NCBI RefSeq assembly: GCF_018613875.1
Contig: NZ_JAGGPJ010000005.1
Coordinates: forward strand, 178,359-242,358
Direction of reading: 5' to 3'
DNA length: 64,000 bases
DNA from: Arthrobacter sp. ISL-28
Lineage (GTDB): Bacteria; Actinomycetota; Actinomycetes; Actinomycetales; Micrococcaceae
Shown: positions 32,831-40,829 of the stretch, in pieces
Layout: each line of letters opens with the position of its first letter
How positions within the stretch are numbered: position 1 is the stretch's first letter
Program-made: the position numbers and the translations under genes
Notes under the pieces: model-generated
Told to the model about the DNA's origin: nothing
Seen by the model: only the letters and a program-made list of their open reading frames with translations
The model's database searches: none

Positions 32831-34087
32831 GTGTTGAAGATTGGGTTGACGGGCGGCATCGCCTCGGGGAAGTCAATGGTGGCTGCGCGTCTCAGGGAGC
32901 TCGGAGCCGTGCTCGTCGACGCGGACGCCATTGCACGCGACGTCGTGGAGCCTGGCACCCCGGGCCTGGCGGCAGTCGTGCAGGCCTTCGGCCCGGAAAT
33001 CCTCGACGCCAGCGGGCGCCTGGACAGACCGCGGCTCGGCGCGGTCGTCTTCAGGGATCCGGAACGGCGTGCGGAGCTGAATGGCATCGTCCATCCCCTG
33101 GTCCGGGAGCGGGCCGCCGCGGTGATCGCTTCCGCCCCCGCCTCCGCCGTCGTGGTCCAGGACATTCCGCTGCTGGTGGAAACCGGCCAGGAAAGCAGTT
33201 TCCATCTCGTGGTGGTGGTGGATGCGGCGGGAGACGTCCGGGTCCGCCGCATGGTGGAGTACCGCAGGATGACGGAGGAGGAAGCCCGCTCCCGGATGGC
33301 CGCCCAGGCACGCCGGGAGGTCAGGCTCGCCGCTGCCGATGTTGTCCTGGATAACTCGGGAACGCCGGAGGAGCTGCGGCGTGCGGTGGACCGGCTGTGG
33401 GAGGGCCGGCTCGTGCCGTATGCCCGGAACATTCACAACGCCACTGTGGCTGCCCGGCGCGGCGGACCGGTCCTCGTCCAGCACGATCCCGATTGGCGGC
33501 GCCAGGCGTCCCTGCTGATGGGGCGTCTCCGCGCGGCCGTTCCCGGCGATATCCTTGCAGTCGACCACATCGGATCCACGTCTGTTCCCGGACTCGACGC
33601 CAAGAACGTCATCGATCTCCAGCTGGCGGTGAAGGACCTGGAAACGGCGGACCGGATAGCGCCCCTGCTGGGCGCCGCCGGCTTCCCCGTCTGGCCCGGG
33701 ATCCTGATGGACAGTCCCAAACCGGGGGTCCCGGATCCTGCAGCCTGGTCCAAGCGCATGCACGGCAATGCGGATCCCGGACGGCCCGTCAACCTCCATG
33801 TCCGCGTCGCCGGCTCGCCCGGCTGGCGCTTCGCCCTGTGCTTCCGCGACTGGCTCACCTCGGACCCGTCCGCGCGGGAGGCGTACGGGGCAGAAAAGCA
33901 TCGGATCGCGGCACTCCACGCTTCCGACGCCTCCACGTACGGCTACGCACAGGACAAGGAAGCCTGGTTCACGAACACCGCAGGCCCGGGAATGGAGCGG
34001 TGGGCCGAACGCAGCGGCTGGCAGCCGCCGTCGTACGCTTCTTCCGGCAGCGGCAGATCAGAGAGCGGCGGTAGATTAGAGACATGA
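32831..34087 (+). CDS. coaE: Dephospho-CoA kinase fused to a GrpB/UPF0157 domain
   Basis: A 418-residue two-domain protein. Residues 1-200 are dephospho-CoA kinase, the last CoA-biosynthesis step: P-loop [11 protein letters not shown] at the very N-terminus, [17 protein letters not shown] and the lid [18 protein letters not shown]. Residues about 210-395 are a GrpB/UPF0157 domain ([20 protein letters not shown], then [20 protein letters not shown]), a nucleotidyltransferase-like fold. The same fusion occurs in mycobacterial CoaE, where the second domain is reported to assist folding or activity. TTG at 32834 is an alternative start. The stop overlaps the uvrB ATG (ATGA). Confidence 0.94.
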   Translation: MLKIGLTGGIASGKSMVAARLRELGAVLVDADAIARDVVEPGTPGLAAVVQAFGPEILDASGRLDRPRLGAVVFRDPERRAELNGIVHPLVRERAAAVIASAPASAVVVQDIPLLVETGQESSFHLVVVVDAAGDVRVRRMVEYRRMTEEEARSRMAAQARREVRLAAADVVLDNSGTPEELRRAVDRLWEGRLVPYARNIHNATVAARRGGPVLVQHDPDWRRQASLLMGRLRAAVPGDILAVDHIGSTSVPGLDAKNVIDLQLAVKDLETADRIAPLLGAAGFPVWPGILMDSPKPGVPDPAAWSKRMHGNADPGRPVNLHVRVAGSPGWRFALCFRDWLTSDPSAREAYGAEKHRIAALHASDASTYGYAQDKEAWFTNTAGPGMERWAERSGWQPPSYASSGSGRSESGGRLET

Positions 34088-36183
34088 GTCTTGCGCAGGA
34101 GATCAACCGCGTCGTTGCGCCTTTCGAGGTCATCAGCGAATTCAAGCCCGCCGGCGACCAGCCGGCCGCAATCGCCGAACTCACCGAACGGATCAAGAAC
34201 GGCGAGAAGGACGTGGTGCTCCTTGGCGCCACCGGTACGGGAAAGAGCGCCACCACGGCCTGGCTGATCGAGCAGGTGCAGCGGCCCACGCTCGTCATGG
34301 TGCAGAACAAGACGCTGGCCGCCCAGCTCGCCAACGAGTTCAGGGAGCTGCTGCCCAACAACGCGGTGGAGTACTTCGTCTCCTACTACGACTACTACCA
34401 GCCGGAAGCGTATGTTCCGCAGACCGACACCTTCATTGAGAAGGACTCCTCGGTCAACGAGGAGGTGGAGCGGCTCCGGCACTCGGCCACGAATGCGCTG
34501 CTGACCCGCCGGGACGTGATCGTGGTGGCTACGGTGTCCTGCATCTATGGTCTGGGTACCCCGGAGGAATATATCGCCGGCATGGTGACCCTCCGCAAGG
34601 GCCAGCAGATGAACCGCGACGACCTGCTGCGGAAGTTTGTGTCCATGCAGTACACCCGCAACGACATGGACTTCCACCGGGGAACGTTCCGCGTCCGCGG
34701 CGATACCGTCGAGATCATCCCGATGTACGAGGAACTGGCGCTCCGGATCGAGTTCTTTGGCGACGAGGTGGAGAACATCTACACGCTGCACCCGGTGACA
34801 GGCGAAGTGATCCGCGACGAAACCGAGATGTACGTCTTTCCTGCCTCCCACTACGTGGCGGGGCCGGAACGCATGTCCCGTGCCGTCAAGGCGATCGAGG
34901 ACGAACTGGCCGAACGGCTCGCCGTCCTCGAAGCGCAGAACAAGCTCGTGGAGGCCCAGCGCCTCCGGATGCGCACCACCTACGACCTTGAGATGATGCA
35001 GCAGATGGGCTTCTGCAACGGGATCGAGAACTACTCGCGCCATATTGACGGGCGCGCGGGCGGCACCGCCCCGCACTGCCTCATCGACTACTTCCCGGAT
35101 GACTTCCTGCTGGTCATCGACGAATCCCACGTCACGGTGCCGCAGATCGGTGCCATGTACGAGGGCGACATGTCGCGCAAGCGGACCCTGGTAGACCACG
35201 GCTTCCGGCTTCCGTCCGCCATGGACAACCGCCCGCTGAAATGGGACGAGTTCCTGGAACGCGTGGGCCAGACGGTCTATCTATCCGCGACCCCCGGAAA
35301 GTACGAGCTCGGCAAGGCCGACGGCTTCGTGCAGCAGATCATCCGGCCCACCGGCCTCATCGATCCCGAGGTTGTGGTCAAGCCCACCAAAGGCCAGATC
35401 GACGACCTCCTGGGTGAAATCCGATCCCGGGTGGAGAAGGACGAACGCGTCCTGGTCACCACGCTCACCAAGCGCATGGCCGAGGACCTCACCGACTACC
35501 TCCTCGGCCATGGCATCAGGGTGGAGTACCTGCATTCGGACGTGGACACCCTGCGGCGCGTGGAGCTGCTCCGCGAACTCCGGATGGGCAGCTTCGACGT
35601 CCTCGTGGGCATCAACCTCCTCCGCGAGGGCCTCGACCTCCCCGAAGTCTCGCTCGTGAGCATCCTCGACGCCGACAAGGAAGGCTTCCTGCGTTCCTCC
35701 ACGTCGCTGATCCAGACCATCGGCCGTGCCGCCAGGAATGTGTCGGGCCAGGTGCACATGTACGCGGACCGGATCACCGACTCGATGGCGCACGCCATCG
35801 AGGAGACCAACCGCCGCCGTGCCATCCAGGTTGCCTACAACACGGAAAACGGCGTGGACCCCCAGCCGCTGCGGAAGAAGATCGCGGACATCACCGACCA
35901 GCTGGCGCGCGAGGATGCCGACACCCAGGAGCTGCTGAACAACAACCGCATGGCCAAGGGTGCCAAGCGGAGCAAATCCGGCGCGAAGGGTGCTGCGAAG
36001 GTGCGGGAGGACGGCCTCGCCGCCGCACCCGCAGAGGACCTCGTGGGACTGATCGAACAGCTGACCGAGCAGATGCACGGCGCGGCGGCCGAGCTGCAGT
36101 TCGAGGTCGCGGCCCGGATCCGCGACGAGGTGTCGGAGCTGAAAAAGGAACTCCGCCAGATGCAGGCCGCAGGCCACGCCTAA
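34084..36183 (+). CDS. uvrB: Excinuclease ABC subunit B
   Basis: A 699-residue helicase-like damage-verification subunit of nucleotide excision repair. The P-loop is GATGTGKS with Lys54. The beta-hairpin that clamps DNA is [20 protein letters not shown]. Walker B is [12 protein letters not shown], motif VI is QTIGRAARN, and the C-terminal UVR motif ([20 protein letters not shown]) binds UvrC. It is translationally coupled to coaE, as in other actinobacteria. UvrB takes over damaged sites from UvrA (48.5 kb) and recruits UvrC (53.0 kb). Confidence 0.97.
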   Translation: MSLAQEINRVVAPFEVISEFKPAGDQPAAIAELTERIKNGEKDVVLLGATGTGKSATTAWLIEQVQRPTLVMVQNKTLAAQLANEFRELLPNNAVEYFVSYYDYYQPEAYVPQTDTFIEKDSSVNEEVERLRHSATNALLTRRDVIVVATVSCIYGLGTPEEYIAGMVTLRKGQQMNRDDLLRKFVSMQYTRNDMDFHRGTFRVRGDTVEIIPMYEELALRIEFFGDEVENIYTLHPVTGEVIRDETEMYVFPASHYVAGPERMSRAVKAIEDELAERLAVLEAQNKLVEAQRLRMRTTYDLEMMQQMGFCNGIENYSRHIDGRAGGTAPHCLIDYFPDDFLLVIDESHVTVPQIGAMYEGDMSRKRTLVDHGFRLPSAMDNRPLKWDEFLERVGQTVYLSATPGKYELGKADGFVQQIIRPTGLIDPEVVVKPTKGQIDDLLGEIRSRVEKDERVLVTTLTKRMAEDLTDYLLGHGIRVEYLHSDVDTLRRVELLRELRMGSFDVLVGINLLREGLDLPEVSLVSILDADKEGFLRSSTSLIQTIGRAARNVSGQVHMYADRITDSMAHAIEETNRRRAIQVAYNTENGVDPQPLRKKIADITDQLAREDADTQELLNNNRMAKGAKRSKSGAKGAAKVREDGLAAAPAEDLVGLIEQLTEQMHGAAAELQFEVAARIRDEVSELKKELRQMQAAGHA

Positions 36184-36261
36184 CCCTCAGCGTGTCCGAT
36201 TAGTGGAACGCTGCCCTGCTGTGGCAGGCCGAAGGCGCGGGCGGGTGCCGGCGTGGGGTAA

Positions 36262-36392
36262 AGTTGAGGTCACGTAGGGGAGTATCCCAAGCGCTACGGA
36301 CGTCAACACGCAAGGCACGGATGCCTTGCCGGGCGTAGCGGGCAACCAATTCAGCACCAAGTGCACAGGTTCGCCGGAGAGACTTACACCGG
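36262..36392 (+). ncRNA. yybP-ykoY (manganese-sensing) riboswitch
   Basis: Conserved elements appear in order. L1 is GGGGAGTAT (36277-36285). P2 pairs CGCTACG (36292-36298) with CGTAGCG (36334-36340). The internal GTCAACA is followed by a P2b hairpin GCAAGGC/GCCTTGC, then CCGGGC. P3 pairs GGGCAACC with GGTTCGCC, followed by GGAGAGACTT (36376-36385). These are the hallmarks of the yybP-ykoY class, established Mn(II) sensors before TerC- and MntP-type genes. Downstream, TACC...GGTA can fold over the GAAAGG ribosome-binding site, a possible expression platform. It occupies the leader of the TerC-family gene at 36421. Confidence 0.85.
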
Positions 36393-36420
36393 TTTTCTGT
36401 ACCCTGCGAAAGGTATCTCT

Positions 36421-37452
36421 GTGCAACTTCCCGTCTGGTTTGAGGTCGGCTCGTTCGTCGTCCTCGGCATCATCCTCGCGTTGGACCTGCTCCTGGTGCT
36501 TCGGCGCCCGCACGAACCCTCCATGAAGGAAGCCGGCCTCTGGGTGGCTTTCTATGTGGCACTGGCCATGGTGTTCGCCGGTGCCATGTTCATGTTCGCC
36601 GGACCTGAGTTCGGCGGTCAGTTCGTCGCAGGCTGGGTGACGGAATACAGCCTCAGCATCGACAACCTGTTCGTGTTCATCATCATCATGGCCCGCTTCG
36701 CGGTACCGCGTAAGTACCAGCAGGAAGTGCTGATGGTGGGCATTATCATCGCGCTGATCCTGCGCGGCATCTTCATCATGCTCGGCGCCATCGTCATCGA
36801 ACAGTTCAGCTGGGTCTTCTACATCTTCGGTGCCTTCCTGCTGTGGACCGCTTGGAAGCAGGCCCAGGACGAAGGCGAAGATGAAGAGGACAGGGAAAAC
36901 CCCCTCATCGAGAAGCTCCGCAAGGTCATCCCGATGTCGGAGAAGTTCGACGGCGGCAAGCTCCGGACCGTGGTCAACGGCAAGAAGGTCTTCACCCCCA
37001 TGCTGATCGTCTTCGTGACCATCGGTATGACGGATCTCCTGTTCGCCGTGGACTCCATCCCGGCCATCTTCGGCCTAACCCAGAGCGCTTTCATCGTCTT
37101 CACCGCCAACATCTTTGCCCTGATGGGCCTCCGCCAGCTCTACTTCCTGCTCGGCGGGCTGATGAACCGCCTCATCTACCTGAAGCACGCGCTGTCCGTA
37201 ATCCTGGCCTTCATCGGCGTGAAGCTGGTCCTGCACGCCATGCACATGAACGAGCTGCCGTTCATTAACGGCGGCCACCACATCGAGTGGGCCCCGGAAA
37301 TCCCCACCTACGTCTCGCTGGCCGTCATTGTCGGCACGATCATCATCGCCGTGATCGCCAGCCTGGTCAGCTCCGGCGCGCAGAAGGCAAAGCTGGACGC
37401 CCGTCTTGAAGAGGATGCCAGGAAGAGCAAGAGCATGAGCGACGCCGAGTAA
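36421..37452 (+). CDS. TerC-family membrane protein (Alx-like), riboswitch-controlled
   Basis: A 343-residue integral membrane protein with about nine helices. Family motifs are LALDLLLVLRRPHEPSMKEA near the N-terminus, EYSLSIDNLFVFIIIMARF with the conserved D-N pair, and DLLFAVDSIPAIFGLTQSAF with the conserved D-S. A charged loop, EGEDEEDRENPLIEKLRKVI, splits the two halves. TerC/Alx proteins export or metallate with Mn(II). The GTG at 36421 is chosen because GAAAGG is 8 nt upstream; the longer frame from 36361 lies inside the riboswitch. A manganese riboswitch leader strongly supports a manganese-homeostasis role. Confidence 0.93.
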   Translation: MQLPVWFEVGSFVVLGIILALDLLLVLRRPHEPSMKEAGLWVAFYVALAMVFAGAMFMFAGPEFGGQFVAGWVTEYSLSIDNLFVFIIIMARFAVPRKYQQEVLMVGIIIALILRGIFIMLGAIVIEQFSWVFYIFGAFLLWTAWKQAQDEGEDEEDRENPLIEKLRKVIPMSEKFDGGKLRTVVNGKKVFTPMLIVFVTIGMTDLLFAVDSIPAIFGLTQSAFIVFTANIFALMGLRQLYFLLGGLMNRLIYLKHALSVILAFIGVKLVLHAMHMNELPFINGGHHIEWAPEIPTYVSLAVIVGTIIIAVIASLVSSGAQKAKLDARLEEDARKSKSMSDAE

Positions 37453-37478
37453 TCACTCGTCTTACCCGCTGAACATTC

Positions 37479-37512
37479 GGACAACCCCGGTCACCTGTGG
37501 CCGGGGTTGTCC
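37479..37512 (+). terminator. Intrinsic terminator after the TerC gene
   Basis: GGACAACCCCGG and CCGGGGTTGTCC form a 12-bp perfect stem with a 10-nt loop, followed by GTTTCTCCGTTT. It runs over the first codons of the longest frame for the next gene, supporting a later start there. Confidence 0.88.
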
Positions 37513-37581
37513 GTTTCTCCGTTTACTGCCTCCATAGCACCCGCAGAACTTTCTGCAGTGCCGCCGATGGCGGCTCCGGTC

Positions 37582-37587
37582 TATGCT
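37582..37587 (+). promoter_or_regulatory. -10 element of leaderless MFS gene
   Basis: TATGCT, 6 nt before the ATG at 37594. The GGAGG that abuts the ATG is too close for normal Shine-Dalgarno use. Confidence 0.45.
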
Positions 37588-37593
37588 CGGAGG

Positions 37594-38967
37594 ATGGCAA
37601 CCACTTCCTGGGCCGGGCCTGAGGTGCGCCGGGTGCAGCGGCGCACCGTGGCGCTGCTGGGGGCAGCACAGATCTTCAGCGGAATCGGGACCGGGGCCAC
37701 GGTTTCCATTGGCTCGCTGCTGGCGGTCGAGCTGTCGGGCTCAACGGCCTGGGCAGGCTCCGTCGCCACAGTGATGACCCTTGCCGCAGCCCTTGCCGCG
37801 CTGCCGCTTGCCTCGCTCGCGGAACGCCGCGGCCGCAGGATCGGCCTGGTCACCGGACTTGCCGCAGCCCTGGCCGGTGCCGCGCTGATGGTGGTTGCGG
37901 TCGTCACCGGCATCTTTGCCTTCCTGGTCCTTGGCTCAGCCGGCGTGGGACTCGGCGCGGCCTCCAGCCTGCAGGCCCGTTTCGCTGCCCTGGACCTTGC
38001 CGAGGCCGAGCACCGGGGGAGGGCTCTTTCCGCCGTCGTCTGGGCCACCACCATCGGCGCAGTGGCCGGGCCAAACCTGATCCAGCCGGGAGCCGCCGTC
38101 GGCCAGGCGCTTGGCCTGCCGGCCATTGCCGGGCCCTTCGTCATTTCCGCCGCGGGACTGATGCTGGGCTGCGGCCTGCTGATCGCCGGCCTCCGCCCTG
38201 ACCCGCTTCTGCTCGCCCGGGAGCTTGCGGCCGCAACGACTGCGGACGTCATCAAGCCGGCGCCCATCGGTCAGGTGCCGCTGCCCGTCAAACGGGGGAC
38301 CCTCGTCCGCGGCCTGGGTGCAGTCCGGCACTCCCCACCCGCCCTGCTGGCGCTGGCTGCCGTCGTCGGGGCCCACGCCGTGATGGTGGGGGTGATGTCC
38401 ATGACGCCGGTGCACCTCCTGGGCCTTGTGACGGCTGGTGATCATGCCGGCCACATGATGGCCGGCGACTCGCTGGTCATCATCGGCTTCACCATTTCCC
38501 TGCATATCGCCGGCATGTTCGCATTATCCCCGCTGTTTGGCTGGATGACGGACAAGGCTGGGCGAATGCAGACCATTGCCCTGGGCTTCAGCCTCATCCT
38601 CGCGGCGGTTCTGACAGCCGGGTTCGGGCAGGCCTCCACCGTGACTGTGGCCGCGGGTCTCATACTCCTGGGCCTCGGCTGGTCTGCGGCGACCATCTCC
38701 GGATCCACGCTCCTTGCCGAGAGCGTGAACCAGGAAGGCCGGGTCGCCGTCCAGGGTGTTTCCGACATGCTGATGGGTGCAGCAGGCGCCGCGGGTGGCG
38801 CCGTCTCGGGCCTGGTCCTGAGCTGGGCGGGATACCATGGCCTGAATATGGCTGGCGGTGCGGTCGCCTTTGCCGTTCTCGCCGCTGCTCTGGTCATGCT
38901 TCTGGCCGGCCGGCACGGAGTGTCTGGTGAAGCGGAGTTCGCCGGAGAGCGCTCAGGTCCGGACTGA
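37594..38967 (+). CDS. MFS transporter
   Basis: A 457-residue protein with twelve predicted membrane helices in two halves joined by a long cytoplasmic loop (about residues 205-245). The motif-A-like loop between helices 2 and 3 is LAERRGRRIGLVTG, and the second half repeats it as GWMTDKAGRMQTIALG. These are the marks of drug- or metabolite-exporting major facilitators. The substrate is unknown. The ATG at 37594 is preferred to 37507 or 37567 because the earlier starts overlap the TerC terminator or lack signals, and a TATGCT -10 lies 6 nt upstream. Its 3' end overlaps the convergent hydrolase gene by 15 bp. Confidence 0.88.
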   Translation: MATTSWAGPEVRRVQRRTVALLGAAQIFSGIGTGATVSIGSLLAVELSGSTAWAGSVATVMTLAAALAALPLASLAERRGRRIGLVTGLAAALAGAALMVVAVVTGIFAFLVLGSAGVGLGAASSLQARFAALDLAEAEHRGRALSAVVWATTIGAVAGPNLIQPGAAVGQALGLPAIAGPFVISAAGLMLGCGLLIAGLRPDPLLLARELAAATTADVIKPAPIGQVPLPVKRGTLVRGLGAVRHSPPALLALAAVVGAHAVMVGVMSMTPVHLLGLVTAGDHAGHMMAGDSLVIIGFTISLHIAGMFALSPLFGWMTDKAGRMQTIALGFSLILAAVLTAGFGQASTVTVAAGLILLGLGWSAATISGSTLLAESVNQEGRVAVQGVSDMLMGAAGAAGGAVSGLVLSWAGYHGLNMAGGAVAFAVLAAALVMLLAGRHGVSGEAEFAGERSGPD

Positions 38968-40299
38968 CCGGACCATGCCCAGCAGGCGGCCGAAGATCGC
39001 CTCGCCGTCATCTGCGATGCCATCGTGGTGGAAATCGGCGGTTTCCCAGGTCTGCAGCCCGCGGACGGCCGCTGCGGTTTCCATGGAGAACCGGCGCTCC
39101 ACATAGATATCGTCGCTGTACACGGCGGCGGCCACGGGGACGGAATTGGCGGCGAGCTGCGACATGTCGTAGAGCGGCTTCCAGTCCGGTTTCGCGGCGA
39201 CCAGCTCCGCCACTTCCTGGAGCGGGCGCAGGGCGTGGTCCTGCTCGAAGTACCAGGGATAGACCATCTCGCCGGTCAGGAGCAGTTCCGGGGCGTTCGG
39301 GCTGAACTCCGGGAACTCCCTGAGGACGCGCCAGGCGGCCCAATCCGTTGCACGCCCCTGGGCATAGATGGATTCGTGCAGCAGCGCGTAGAGGGGATTG
39401 CCGGCACGCGAAACCTGGGAGCGCACCTGCTCAAGGAAGGAATCGGAAAGGCGTTCGCCCCGGGGGCTGTCCACGAAGGCGTCTTCCAGGAGGTGGTGCA
39501 GCCCGTCCACCCTGGTGTTGCCGCCCAGGAAGGAACCCACCATCTGGAACCGCTCCACGGTCAGGCGTTCGCCGCCTGGCAGGAATTCTTCCGTGCCCCG
39601 GAGATGCCGGGCGATCCGGTTCACCGTCTCACGGTCTTCCGGATACCATCCGAAGTACTCGGCGTTGCGTGCTGCCACGCGCTTGAACGTCGCACGATAG
39701 ACCCGGTCCGGGGTGCCCGTGAGCGGGGCCAGGCCGCCGGTAATCAGGACCTCGCGCAGCCCCTCCGGCGCGAACGAGAGGTAGGTCAGGGCGCAGAAGC
39801 CCCCGTAGCTCTGCCCGTAGATGGTCCATGGCTCCGAGCCCAGGGCGTGGCGGATCACCTCGGCGTCGGCAACGATGGAATCGGCCCGGAAATGTTCAAG
39901 GTAGCGGGCCTGGGTCTGGGCGTCACCCCGCGCGGGCAGCGTGTTGCGGTCGATGGGGGAGGACAGCCCGGTGCCGCGCTGGTCGAGCATGAGGATCCGG
40001 AAGTCCTTCGCGGCCGCCTTGTTCCAGCCGCCGAGCGACATCAGCCGGTTGCCACGGCCGCCGGGGCCACCTTGCAGGTAGACGAGCCACGGCAGACGTT
40101 CCACAGCAGCTTCGCTGTGTTCGGTCGACACATACTCGCGGGCGAACACCGTGATCGTTTCGGCGGTGTCCGCGCCGTCCGCAGGTGCAGTGAAATGGTC
40201 CAGCGGGACGGTGAAGTAGTGCTCAGTGGTGCGCATCCCGCGGAACTCGTGCCTGGCGCGAACGGTATGGACGGCGGAGTCCACCGTCGCCTCAGCCAT
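38953..40299 (-). CDS. Alpha/beta hydrolase, prolyl iminopeptidase-like (S33)
   Basis: A 448-residue protein of the S33 peptidase group. The oxyanion-hole motif is LVYLQGGPGGRGNRLM, then FRILMLDQRGTGLSSPID with the usual DQRG-x-G-x-S. The nucleophile elbow is GQSYGGFCALTYLSFAPEG, and the C-terminal half contains the expected His. It is likely cytoplasmic and would release N-terminal proline or hydrolyse small amides/esters. The ATG at 40299 overlaps the end of the upstream GNAT gene by 8 nt, so the two are an operon. Confidence 0.9.
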   Translation of the reverse strand: MAEATVDSAVHTVRARHEFRGMRTTEHYFTVPLDHFTAPADGADTAETITVFAREYVSTEHSEAAVERLPWLVYLQGGPGGRGNRLMSLGGWNKAAAKDFRILMLDQRGTGLSSPIDRNTLPARGDAQTQARYLEHFRADSIVADAEVIRHALGSEPWTIYGQSYGGFCALTYLSFAPEGLREVLITGGLAPLTGTPDRVYRATFKRVAARNAEYFGWYPEDRETVNRIARHLRGTEEFLPGGERLTVERFQMVGSFLGGNTRVDGLHHLLEDAFVDSPRGERLSDSFLEQVRSQVSRAGNPLYALLHESIYAQGRATDWAAWRVLREFPEFSPNAPELLLTGEMVYPWYFEQDHALRPLQEVAELVAAKPDWKPLYDMSQLAANSVPVAAAVYSDDIYVERRFSMETAAAVRGLQTWETADFHHDGIADDGEAIFGRLLGMVRSVRT

Positions 40300-40792
40300 G
40301 GACGCCCGCCGCGCTGCGTGCGCCGAACGCCGCCAGGGCCTCGCCTGTAAGCCGGAACGTGGACCATTCCTCCATCGGGTTCGCCCCGAGCTTCCGATAG
40401 AAATTGATGGAGGGCTCGTTCCAGTCCAGAACGCTCCATTCAACACGCGCGTAGCCACGTTCGACGGCCGTGGCCGCCAGATGCTGCAGAAGGGCCTTGC
40501 CGTGCCCCTCGCCGCGCCCTTCCGGGGTGACGTAAAGATCCTCCAGGTAGATGCCGTGGACACCTTCCCAGGTGGAGTAGTTCAGGAACCACAGTGCGAA
40601 CCCCCGCACCTGTCCGGCATCGTTCTCGGCGATGTGCGCAAACACGCGCGGGTTGTCGCCGAACAGCACGTCCGCCAGCATCTCGGGGGTGTTCCGGACG
40701 GCGTCCGGCTCCTTCTCATAGATGGCCAGATCGTGGATCATCTGAAGGATTACGGGGACGTCGTTTGGAGTCGCGGGACGGATTACACTCAT
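40292..40792 (-). CDS. GNAT-family N-acetyltransferase (diamine acetyltransferase-like)
   Basis: A 166-residue single-domain GNAT: IRPATPNDVPVILQMIHDLA at the start, GIYLEDLYVTPEGRGEGHG with the acetyl-CoA pyrophosphate loop (motif A), and CysE-independent VEWSVLDWNEPSINFYRKLG. The pattern and length match spermidine/spermine- or thialysine-type acetyltransferases, but the substrate is unproven. The ATG follows a TAAGCT -10 box by 7 nt on the minus strand. It is first in an operon with the S33 hydrolase. Confidence 0.9.
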   Translation of the reverse strand: MSVIRPATPNDVPVILQMIHDLAIYEKEPDAVRNTPEMLADVLFGDNPRVFAHIAENDAGQVRGFALWFLNYSTWEGVHGIYLEDLYVTPEGRGEGHGKALLQHLAATAVERGYARVEWSVLDWNEPSINFYRKLGANPMEEWSTFRLTGEALAAFGARSAAGVHG

Positions 40793-40799
40793 GTCTCCG

Positions 40800-40805
40800 A
40801 GCTTA
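40800..40805 (-). promoter_or_regulatory. -10 element of leaderless GNAT gene
   Basis: TAAGCT on the minus strand, 7 nt before the ATG at 40792. Confidence 0.45.
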
Positions 40806-40829
40806 CTGCGTCACCCGAACGGGTGGATG

